This document shows positions 1 to 10,127 of a stretch of 64,000 nt of DNA, one piece after another. Source of the stretch: Asterias rubens (Eukaryota; Echinodermata; Asteroidea; Forcipulatida; Asteriidae). Below the pieces are notes generated by a model. The model saw only the letters and a list, made by a program, of their open reading frames with translations. It did no database searches and was not told the DNA's origin. The position numbers were made by a program, and so were the translations under genes. How positions within the stretch are numbered: position 1 is the stretch's first letter; every line of letters begins with the position of its first letter. The DNA is taken from NCBI RefSeq assembly GCF_902459465.1, contig NC_047072.1, positions 15,481,776 through 15,545,775 of the forward strand. Reading direction: 5' to 3'.

Positions 1-50
1 TACCGTGTTTGCATACTCGTTTTAGCATCTTGAATAACGACAAAATAAAC

Positions 51-868
51 TAGACATAGTGTTTTTTGTTAATTACAAAAACACGGTGTTCGGTTGGACT
101 TTACGTGATGACGTAGTTCAAAAACATTGAACCATAAAGATGTTTTTTATACAATGTGTCGTTATTTTATAGTTAAACTTGTATCACACTTTTGAACGCC
201 TTGTTTCTTCAAAAATGCAATATATTTGTGTGAGATTGGCATCAGTTTTTTGTCTGAACTTATGAAAGCCCTTTAAAAATCTAGCTCACCCCTGCACTTG
301 ATGCTGTACACAGATTTGATAATCAACAGCGCCCTCTTTGGTGGGCAAAAAGAGAGCGCTGTTGGGAATTCACCAAAAAACTTTCGCGCCATATGATTTT
401 TACACATTTTATTGTTATTCAATACCTGATGACGTCATTATGACGTAATTAGGCCTGTGTTGTCTTAAAAATACTAAGGTTCAACTATCTATTGAGTTTC
501 AAGGTTCAAATCGATCTCAATCTTGAGTTATGCCGTAGATAAGCTCAAAAGTTGTTTTTTTATGAAAAAAACACGAAGGCCAACTTTGACCCAGGGTAAC
601 GACCCGGAAGTTAAGGTGGTACGATTTTAGCGTTAACTTTTCAAATGTTGTCCAAGTCTTTATCTATCCGATGCCCAAATATGAACATCATAGCTTTTAT
701 ATTCGTTGAGATACAGCAATAAGCAAATGGTCATTTTTTAACATTAAAAACCCTGTCATGACGTCATCAATGACGTCATCATTCTAAAAAAGTGGCGGTT
801 TCATCAACTCACTGGTGCCTATGTACATAGTAAGTTTTAAGTTTATACAAGCTTAACTTTTGTTTAAA
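51..868. repeat. Long dispersed repeat, left copy of a direct pair
   Basis: Matches 5096-5907 almost base for base in the same orientation, so the two copies are about 5 kb apart. Both include a near-perfect hairpin with arms around AACAGCGC and GCGCTGTT (325-363 here), several TGACGTCA palindromes and the phrase ACCCGGAAGTTAAGG. No convincing protein is encoded. It is probably part of a larger interspersed repeat family; the class cannot be told from sequence alone. Confidence 0.75.
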
Positions 869-1540
869 AGCTCAAAAGTAGTTTTTTTATGAAAAAACAC
901 GAGTCGAAAAACACAAAGGCGAACTTTGACCCAGAGTAACGACCCGGAAGTTAAGGTCGTACGATTTTGGCGTTAACTTTTTAAATGTTGTCCAAGTCTT
1001 TATCTATCCGATGCTAAAATATGAACATCATAGCTTTAATATTCGTTGAGATACAGCAACAAGCAAATTGTAATTTTTCAACATTAAAAACCTTGCCATG
1101 ACGTCATCAATGACGTCATCAATCCAAAAAAGTGGCAGTTTCATCTACGCACTAGTGCCTATTTACAAAGTAAGTTTTAAGTTTGTACATGCTTTACTTT
1201 TGCTTTAAAGCTCAAAAGTTGTTTTTTGATGAAAAAATGCGAAGGTGAACTTTGACCCAGGGTAACGACCGGAAGTTAAGGTCATACGATTTTGGCGTTA
1301 ACTTTTCAAATGTTGTCCAAGTCTTTATCTATCTGATGCCCAAGTATGAACATCATAGCATTCTTATTCGTTGAGATACAGCGAAAAGCAAATGTCGTTT
1401 TTGAACTTTAAAAACCTTGCCATGACGTCATCAATGACGTCATCATTCCCAAAAAGTGGCGGTTTCGTCTACTCACTATTGCCTATGTACATAGTAAGTT
1501 TTAAGTTTGTACAAGCTTTACTTTTGTTTAAAATTGCTGG
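541..1540. repeat. Three tandem ~330-bp repeat units
   Basis: Units start at about 541, 868 and 1208, each with AGCTCAAAAGT followed by a T run. Each continues through GAACTTTGACCCAG, CCGGAAGTTAAGGT and a paired CRE-like block (TGACGTCATCAATGACGTCA) to GTAAGTTTTAAGTTT. The first unit overlaps the end of the 51-868 repeat, so the tandem expansion is nested in the same family. A further copy of the same unit lies at 7370-7680. Confidence 0.75.
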
Positions 1541-1631
1541 AGAAGGTTCGCAGGGAAAGAAGAACGCGAGGAAAACTAGACATAAGAATTTGTTTGATAA
1601 CAAATTCGAGGTGTTCGGATTTCTGGCCTGA

Positions 1632-3400
1632 ATTAACGAGCCATCACTTTTTAAGTTTAGTTGACTGGGGAGATAGTGAGCTATGCTGTGTGTTAAATAC
1701 CCAACTTGAGTTCAGTTTAGGTAAACATTTTGGAATTTTTACTCAAGTTCTACTGTCTGAATGATCCAAATGGTGATTAAAATCACACACATTGGTTGTT
1801 GTGCTCTTGGACGTAAAACTGAATAGATGGGAACGATTAACACATCTGACTCAAATTCTAGTCCCTGACTCACAATGTTAGTTCAAATGTTACTACTCAT
1901 GGCTTTCCTGGCAGATCTGCTCATGAGCAAATCAACCCGATTGGTGAATACATGTACAGTCAGCACATCTTTAACCAATTTATTTTTACCCGAGTCAGAG
2001 TGTGTGTTTGACAATTATTAAAATGTGCAACTATGACACATGTACTTCACTGAATGATTAAAATTACAATGCTAGGATGTACTCTTTGAAAGGTTCAGTA
2101 CACGTAAACTGGCCATCTATGATTACAGTCTTTACAACATTTTATAAATGATTACTGTTTCCATTAATCAGAAATAGTGACAATACTATAACTTTTTTAT
2201 TACAATGGCATCTGGATTGGTCCACTTGATGATGATGGTGATGTTTATAAATTGTGATGAACTTAGATTCCTGCACTCGTGGCAAGACAGGGCCAACTGG
2301 TTTATCACATCGAACTCAAGTTCTGATGTCTAGTCATTGGGGTGTAGATTCGATTCTTGGTCATGACACTTGGTGTCCTTGAGCAAAGGTACTTAACCAT
2401 ATTGCTTCGTAAAAGTCAGGGAGATAGTGCTATAGAAAATAGTGATAAAAGAACCCAAACCTACATCCTTATGGACTGTAAAAGGGTAACCCTGTTTCAA
2501 CCCCAGGAATAAGTGGCAACGGCCCCTGGAAAACAGTTGATTTGTAGCTCACATATTAAAGCGGCTTTCAGGCTTTGTGTCTCTGGCAACTTCAAAAAAA
2601 AAAATCATCAGCATCACTGTCCATACTATCAGCACTTTAGACTCAAGTTCTGGTAGGGGAATCATCAGAATGTGGATTACAATTTTACTATTCAGGAGAG
2701 ATGGTACACGTGTACACAAAGTAGTTTTCTTGATTGTCACCTTGCAACATCTCTCCTTAAAATGTAGATGATTTCATACATGACAAAAATAAATGTACTT
2801 AGTACATTATCCCTTTCTGTCAGCAATAGTATTGCTGAAAGAAAAGGATAATAAAAATATGAGATCTCGGAACCTCTTATGTTATACAATGAATTAGCTT
2901 TGTTTAATCAAAGATTCTTCAGATAAATACACTTATTTTATGATAAAGTGTTCTGTTTATAATGCCTCTGCACCAAGACAATTCTTTTAATACAAAACAA
3001 AATCAAACTTCTATGTTTGTAATACATGTTGTCTATTGTACTGTAGTATCGACCTATTTTGGTTTTCGTTATAAGTTTGCTTAGTTTAAGAATGTCACTA
3101 ATAAAAGACAGAATAATTTAGGAATTGCAGTATGGTGATGATGTATAATTAATTTTGGTGAAGGCCTACATGGTTATTCTAAGAATGTCAATAAAGACAG
3201 AATAATTTAGAAAATGCAACATTCATTATTAAAGTGCAGACCTCGCTACACTACACTTACACGCGTCGGCGGTAAATCGCTAAACATTTCACTGGAACTC
3301 CCGGTTTGGACACAAAGAAGGGTTAATAAACGAGGTCACAATAAATCACTTTTAGAGCAATTTGAAAAGCTCAGTTGAGGGGAGGTCATTACTGTGTGCA
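1632..3400. other. No gene seen; AT-rich intergenic DNA with a SINE-like copy
   Basis: Only short chance open frames occur. It contains the SINE-like sequence at 2300-2545, an imperfect hairpin at 2807-2850 around TCAGCAATA/TATTGCTGA, and a short direct duplication containing GACAGAATAATTTAG near 3107 and 3197. Confidence 0.5.
2300..2545 (+). mobile_element. SINE-like repeat, plus orientation
   Basis: Contains TTGGTCATGACACTTGGTG and GTCCTTGAGCAAAGGTACTT, then GGACTGTAAAAGGGTAACCC and a CAACGGCCCCTGG end. The same sequence reads in reverse complement at about 46105-46400, inside GART intron 3, which shows it is dispersed. The GTAGATTCGATTC stretch resembles a degraded tRNA B box. The ends are approximate. 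Confidence 0.5.
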
Positions 3401-3479
3401 GGTTTTTTGTCTTTTTGTGCTATGCTGACGGGCGAAATATTTATTTGTACTTTTTTATCTTTATGCATGAGGGTTTGTC

Positions 3480-5095
3480 ATATTAAACTTCAACTTCCAG
3501 TTTGACAGGATGTAAAGGTCAAATGGGGTCACACTTTGTGCATAACATCTAGAATTGCCAGAGAGCTCAAAATTGATGTAATAATTATTAACGTACCACG
3601 TTTCATTAATAAAATACACAATTTTGAATGGACATTTTTTCATATTTTCATTCACTTAGGCTCTAGAGCCCAAAATAACATGAGTTGTTACTTTAACTTC
3701 CGATTTCGACCGGAAGTAAAGGTCAAATGGGGTCACGTTGTGCACCGCATTTGTAGATCTTTATAAGAGGTTTCATGTACAAAAAGAATCTTGAACGTAG
3801 CTCTTTTGGTTTTGAAGATATGATTTTTCAAATTATTTAAGGTTTATTTAACGTTTATTTAACGTAATGACGTCACCATTCCAAAAAAGTTGCGGTGCCG
3901 TCTACTCACCGAGGTTGATGTTCATGAGAAGTTTCAAGTTCATACAAGTTTCAGTTTTTCTCAAAATTGGCGGAGAACGTTCAGGCAGAAGAAGACGGAC
4001 AAATGAAGGTTTGTCATATTAAACTTCAGCTTCCGGTTTGACAGGATTTAAAGGTCAAATGGGGTCACACTTTGTGCAAAACATATAGAATTGCCAGAGA
4101 GCTCAAAATTGATGTAATGATTATTAATGTACCACGTTTCATTAATAAGATACACAATTTTGTATGTACAAACTTATACTTCCGGGTTCGACCGGAAATG
4201 AAGGTCAAATGAGGTCACACATTGTAAACATTTGTAGAATCGTCGAAGGGCCTTAAAATTAAGTTATTATATTAATACACAAAATAATATTATTCAGATA
4301 CGATTTTTTATAAAACAAACTACTACTTCCGGTTTCGACCGGAAGTAAAGGTCAAATGGGGTCACACCCTGTGTAAGATTTGTTAAATACTTCATGACCT
4401 TTCATATGGTGTAAAGATCACGTATGTACATATCTGATTCCGGAGATATGAGTATTTTAATAAAAAACTTCAATTTAATATAATGACGTCATCGATGACG
4501 TCATCATTCCAAATTTTGTTCTTTGTCATATACACGCTTTGGTCTAAGTACGTGGTAAGTTTCAAGTCCGTACATGCTGTATTTTTTGAGATAGCAAAAT
4601 AATTTTTTTTTCGACCTCGTGTACCATTTTCGTTGTGACGTAGCTATGACGTCACACATTATATTTTTAGAATGCTCTTGAGTTTAAAAAAATTTTATGC
4701 ATTGGACATTTTTTCATATTTTTATTCACTTAGGCTCTAGAGCCCAAAATAACATGATTTGTTACTTTAACTTCCGGTTTCGACCGGAAGTAAAGGTCAA
4801 ATGGGGTCACGTTGTGCACCGCATTTGTAGATCTTTATAAGAGGTTTTATGTAAAAAAAGAATCTTGAACGTAGCTCTTTTGGTTTTGAAGATATGATTT
4901 TTCTAATTATTTAAGGTTTATTTCACGTTTATTTAACGTAATGACGTCATCAATGACGTCACCATTCCAAAAAAGTTGCGGTGCCGTCTACTCACCGAGG
5001 TTGATGTTCATGAGAAGTTTCAAGTTCATACAAGTTTCAGTTTTTCTCAAAATTGGCGGAGAACGTTCAGGCAGAAGAAGAAGACGGAGAAAACT
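3480..5095. repeat. Repeat block rich in ETS palindromes and DR4-like motifs
   Basis: Internally repetitive: 3480-3640 resembles 4013-4165, and 3640-4010 resembles 4700-5085. Copies carry ACTTCCGGT-TTCG-ACCGGAAGT (perfect at 4325-4346 and 4770-4791), followed by AGGTCA-AATG-GGGTCA (4349-4364, 4794-4809 and others). TGACGTCA palindromes lie near 4485-4503 and 4943-4962. No protein is encoded. Confidence 0.7.
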
Positions 5096-5907
5096 AGACA
5101 TAGTGTTTTTTGTTAATTACAAAAACACGGTGTTCGGTTGGACGTTACGTGATGACGTAGTTCAAAAACATTGAACAATAAAGATGTTTTTTATACAATG
5201 CGTCGTTATTTTATAATTAAACTTGTATCACACTTTTGAACGCCTTGTTTCTTCACAAATGCAATATGTTTGTGTGAGATTGGCATCAGTTTTTTTGTTT
5301 GCAACTTATGAAAGCCCTTTAAAAATCTAGCTCACCCCTGCACTGGATGCTGTACACAGATTTGATAATCAACAGCGCCCTCTTTGGTGGGCAAAAAGAG
5401 AGCGCTGTTGGGAATTCCCCCACAAACTTTCGCGCCATATGATTTTTACACATTTTATTGTTATTCAATACCTGATGACGTCATTATGACGTAATTAGGC
5501 CTGTGTTGTCTTAAAAATACTAAGGTTCAACTATCTATTGAGTTTCAAGGTTCAAATCGATCTCAATCTTGAGTTATGCCGTAGATAAGCTCAAAAGTTG
5601 TTTTTTTATGAAAAAAACACGAAGGCGAACTTTGACCCAGGGTAAAGACCCGGAAGTTAAGGTGGTACGATTTTAGTGTTAACTTTTCAAATGTTGTCCA
5701 AGTCTTTATCTATCCGATGCCCAAGTATGAACATCATAGCTTTTATATTCGTTGAGATACAGCAACAAGCAAATGGTCCTTTTTTAACATTAAAAACCCT
5801 GTCATGACGTCATCATTCTAAAAAAGTGGCGGTTTCATCAACTCACTGGTGCCTATGTACATAGTAAGTTTTAAGTTTATACAAGCTTAACTTTTGTTTA
5901 AAATTGC
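5096..5907. repeat. Long dispersed repeat, right copy of the direct pair
   Basis: Direct counterpart of 51-868 with only scattered substitutions and a small deletion in the paired CRE-like block near 5800. The AACAGCGC/GCGCTGTT hairpin is at 5371-5409. Confidence 0.75.
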
Positions 5908-5944
5908 TTGGGACGGTTCAGAGGTAAAGAAGAACACGAGGAAA

Positions 5945-7023
5945 ATTAAATCTATGAACAGATTGTTGATAGCTTTTTAATTTTCACAGAAAGTAAAAGT
6001 GTAAATCTATTACATTTATACCTTTCTTTGCACAGAAAACAAATGCTAAGTTTAATACTTGTTAAAGCGATGTATTTTATTAGTAAAGAGCTAACTATGT
6101 GCAAAGTTTGAAGGTTTTGTGATCCTTGTGATGTTTAACTCAAGAGTAAACTTCTTAAAAGGTTAAATGGATTTGGGGAAACTTTATACGAAATTTAGAC
6201 TGTTTACTAATTTTAGACTTGTGAAGTAAATAACTGTAAAAGACTTATTTATTAAGTATTACAGAGGTTTCGCAAGTGTACGACACGGGTACAGATACAA
6301 CTAAGATAACTGGGATGCACGTTAGATTTTGTTAGGCATTAAATAAACACTTATTTTGAAAAGCAATGATTTGTACACAAAGCTTTACCGTGTAGCGCGC
6401 TTAACACTGCCGTGAGTGCCGGATAGAAACACCCTTCACGAGTCGATGTCACGAATCCGCTTCCCGGTGTTTGATCAAAACATAACCAATGTTCGTCTTT
6501 TTCTGGTTGCATTTTCTCACATAATTAAAAGTCATACGAATCGCTGCAGTAGGTGGCCATCTCAGCGAAGCTTCGTCTTTAATTCCGTTTTGATAATTAA
6601 GCCATGAGAAGGGCGAACAGGGGAACAATTTGACGCCGAATATGATATGAGCGGACTTCAATTGTAAAATGTTGGTACACCATTAAACTAGCGCTACGTT
6701 GTAAGTACAATGACCTGAGACTTGTCAAAACATGAATCGAAATCACGCGTACAGTCAAACGATGCACTATTCCGAGCAGAACAGACAGGCCTCGTGGACT
6801 GAACAAGGTGTGATCAATGGAGCGGAACGGCCAGCCAAAGCGCTTTTGCAGTGTACGCAGTTATCACGCGGGTCAACACATCCGTGGGCTTTATCGTCCG
6901 ATTTCGACCAGAGTTTCAGGTCAAATTGGTATCATCTCTGTGGGAAAGTTTGAGCAGGATCACTCATCTATAACGGGATGCAAAATTTATGTTGAAATGT
7001 TACGTAGTTTTAGAGATCAAAAA
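5945..7023. other. No gene or clear repeat recognised
   Basis: Short overlapping open frames occur on both strands (6416-6950), but none has recognisable protein features, splice context or a paralogue in the window. Confidence 0.4.
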
Positions 7024-7682
7024 TTGTAAAATTGTTCAACCTTTGGTTTGAACCGGAAGTCAAGGTCAAATGGGGTCATTTTGTGTGTAGCGTTTTTTGA
7101 AGTTTGATCGACCTGTCCGATGATATGTAGATTGTCAAAATCCACCATGTGGTTCAGGAGTTATGATTTCTTTAAAATATTTAACTTTGATTTGTTGTAA
7201 TTCAAAACCTGATGACGTCATCATGACATCATTAAGTTTGTGTGGTCTTATTATTAAGGTTCAATTGTCTGATGAGTTTCAATGTTAAATTCCATATCAA
7301 TCTTGAGTTATGACAACAAATTGTCTTTTTTTACAAAAAAACACAAAAAACACAAAGGCAGAGTTTGACCTTCCGGTACGACCGGAAGATGAGGTCATGC
7401 GATTTTGGCGTTAACTTTTCAAATGTTTTTCAAGTCTTTATCTATGTGATGCCCAAGTATGAACATCATAGCATTAATATTCGTTGAGATACAGCGAAAA
7501 GCAAATGTCGTTTTTCAACTTTAAAAACCTTGCCATGACGTCATCAATGACGTCATCATTCCCAAAAAGTGGCGGTTTCGTCTACTCACTATTGCCGATG
7601 TACATAGTAAGTTTTAAGTTTGTACAAGCTTTACTTTTGTTTAAAATTGCTGGAGAAGGTTCGCAGGGAAAGAAGAACGCGA
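7024..7682. repeat. Further copy of the CRE/ETS/DR4 repeat family
   Basis: AGGTCAAATGGGGTCA recurs at about 7062, CCGGTACGACCGG near 7375, and paired TGACGTCA near 7543-7556. From 7370 the sequence follows the ~330-bp unit of 1208-1560, ending in the same GGAAAGAAGAACGCGAGGAAAA stretch. Confidence 0.65.
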
Positions 7683-7876
7683 GGAAAAAAAAAAAAAAAA
7701 AAAAAAAAACAGAACAATAACAATAGTTGTTCGGCTGTTGGCCGAACACCTAAAAAAAAAAAAAAAAAAAAAAAAACTTAACAATAACAATAGGTTTTCG
7801 GCTAAAAGCCGAACACCTAAAAAAAAAAAAAAACAGAACAATAACAATAGTTGTTCGGCTGTTGGCCGAACACCTA
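7683..7876 (+). repeat. Triplicated poly(A)-plus-hairpin tail
   Basis: Three successive units, each an A run followed by AACAATAACAATAG, a stem-loop and CACCTAA. Stems are GTTCGGC/GCCGAAC in units 1 and 3 and TTCGGCT/AGCCGAA in unit 2. The loop side changes from GTTGG to AAAAG while pairing is kept. This looks like repeated priming or jumping at the 3' end of a retroposed repeat. Confidence 0.6.
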
Positions 7877-7966
7877 ATGAGTCACTTTATTACAAAAACG
7901 TTCGCTGTATATGTGGAAACCCCCTAAAATCGCAGAAGTTGACGTAACATTATTAGGGTACTGCGT

Positions 7967-8098
7967 TCGTTTAGCTTCCCTGGGTCAACCCCGGTGTGGC
8001 GGGTTTTTTTCCATGACGAACGTGGGTAATTATCTGCACACGTTGGTCCTGGAAATAAACAAGCCACACACCGGGGTGGACCTCGGGGAGCTAAACGA
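7967..8098. repeat. Imperfect palindrome, MITE-like
   Basis: The outer arms TCGTTTAGCT and AGCTAAACGA are reverse complements, and pairing continues inward through ACCCCGGTGTG / CACACCGGGGT with some mismatches. It is about 130 bp with no coding capacity, typical of a foldback MITE. No target duplication could be assigned. Confidence 0.6.
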
Positions 8099-8329
8099 CC
8101 TATAATGTCTGTAGTAGTACACACCCAGACGGTTTTGTAATTGTGTACAGAGCCCTCTAGAGGGCAAAAATAGTTAATAACGTTGACAATAGTGGCGTCT
8201 GCTAGCATTCAGTAGCACATGAAGTATTAGGGTACTACCAGAAAAACTTTTTAAGTGTTTGTAATTTTCTTTCAGGTGTCGGAAAGATTAACACTTCACG
8301 CCATACTAAGACACAAAGTGACTAAAGGT

Positions 8330-9515
8330 AAGGAGACATGTTTATTTATAATAACTTGACTTCAAATAACCTTTTTCATGTTTCTTTTATTTTTCTCAAC
8401 AAAATTATAACACTATATATGACTCTTAACAGAAAAGTGGCTTATTTTATTATTTTCAATAACAGCAAACAACAAAATAATAAGATTGAGGGTCAAATTA
8501 TACCTATTACTCAAGCTTGTTTGCTGACTGCAGATATAATGATAATTTTCTCTATTAGTATTACACTTACATTAAATCACAGACAGAAAAATTCTGCTGA
8601 TTTTTCATCATACAGTGTGGACCTTGTCAAGATACAATCATGATAGTGTACAATAAGCAGTACTCAATTGGAACTCTGTCATCTAATATCATTACATGAA
8701 ACACATACCGTTTCATTAAAGTCACTTCTCGTGTAGGACCTCGCAATATGCACAACTTAAACAAATAACAAAATAAAAAATACTCTTCATAAAGCCGGTA
8801 GGTTTTAAAATAGGCCTAATTGCTATTGAATTAAAGATCTTTATTTAGCCTCCATTGTACTGTGGCTCTATTAACATGCAGGGCAGGAAGGAAGAGCTGC
8901 CAACCAAAAGGTGACTGTTTCGGTTGTTATACATCACTACCTCACATTTCAATTGATTTTGATGTGAGACCTTATTGTAAAATAAACCTCTGAAAGATTA
9001 AATGTAATACTCGTTGAATCTTTTGACTGGATAGGTTTTTCGTTCAGACAAAGGTTATTGCCAACAATTGTCTTTGAGGGATACTTAGTCTAATGTCCTT
9101 AATTTTGTTGTCGTGCACATAAATAACAACTGATCGATGTACTTTTAGTTACAATCTGCGGGTCAGGGTTAGGGTAATTTTATAACTATAAGATCAAGCC
9201 ATTTACAGGTGCCAATTATTATCATCATTATCATCTCAATCAGCACCCCCTAATCCAATCTTTATCTAATCATTATCATCATCCCAATCATAACCATAAC
9301 CCCCATACCCACTCCCCCCCTCCCCCAATACCCACCCATCCCCATCTTCCCCATCATCATTATTATCATAATCATCATCCTCCTGTGTTGTATTGGAGGT
9401 CTTGTTCTCGGTTTTAGAGTCTCCACGTCCTAGAAGAAAAGAATAAGAAATGGATCTGTGAGAGAAATTATGGAGAAATATTAAAAACTCACTATTTATT
9501 AGTTTCAACTGCGGT
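8330..9515. other. No gene seen; low-complexity ATC-rich tract at its end
   Basis: Mostly AT-rich sequence. 9215-9400 is a CAT/ATC-rich low-complexity stretch that creates a spurious acidic open frame on the minus strand. Confidence 0.45.
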
Positions 9516-9879
9516 ATACAGGTTAGTAATTGCCGAAGACCATTCTTCTCACTTGGTGTATTCTCAACTATGCATAAAATAACAAACCTGTGAAATTTTG
9601 AGCTCAATTGGTCGTTGATGTTGCGCGATAATAATGAAAGAAAAAACACCCTTGTCACACTAGTTGTGTGCTTCCAGATGCTTGATTCTGAGACTTCAAA
9701 ACCTAAATCTGAGGTCTTGAAGTCAAATTCCTGGAAAATTACTTCTTTCTCAAAAACTATGATACTTCAGAGGGAGCCGTTTCTCACAATGTTTTATCAA
9801 CAGCTCTCCATTGCTTGTTACCAAGTATGTTTTATGCTAAAAATTATTTTGAGTAATTACCAACAGTGTCCTCTGTCTT
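9516..9879 (+). mobile_element. TTAA-type MITE, degraded copy
   Basis: Same family as 31735, 34700, 35794, 53670 and 63550. It shares ATGCATAAAATAACAAACCT, CACCCTTGTCACAC, CAGAGGGAGCCGTTTCTCAC and the terminal GAGTAATTACCAACAGTGTCC. The ends have drifted; no TTAA remains on the right. Confidence 0.65.
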
Positions 9880-9899
9880 GAATATTTTTAATCATTATG

Positions 9900-10085
9900 T
9901 TTTCATGTGGATGTCTTCCTGCAAATGTGAAAACAATACAAATTTTGACGTCACATGGCTGTTTTCCAGCGAATGTTTTGCAGGAGTTGAACACAGTTCA
10001 ACTGTTGGGAATTATTCGCTGCGAATTTGTGACGTCAAAATTTGTATTGCGTACTCAATCACATGATGTATGGACTGTGCTTTAA
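9900..10085. mobile_element. Palindromic MITE next to IFI27-like gene 1
   Basis: Inverted arms meet around ATTTTGACGTCAC (9941-9955) and GTGACGTCAAAAT (10029-10041). It is a relative of the 25600-25800 element, which has the same TGACGTCA arms and internal AATATTTG/GCGAAT sequence. It abuts the last recognised exon of the minus-strand gene, and reading through that exon would translate part of this element. Confidence 0.6.
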
Positions 10086-10127
10086 TGTGGATGGATTCGA
10101 CAGACAATAACCAATCTATGACCCTAC

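Noticed and set aside
8276-8327. 52-nt exon-like segment between TTTCTTTCAG and GTAAGG
   Set aside because: Good splice sites and one open frame, but nothing nearby to connect it to; too short to support.
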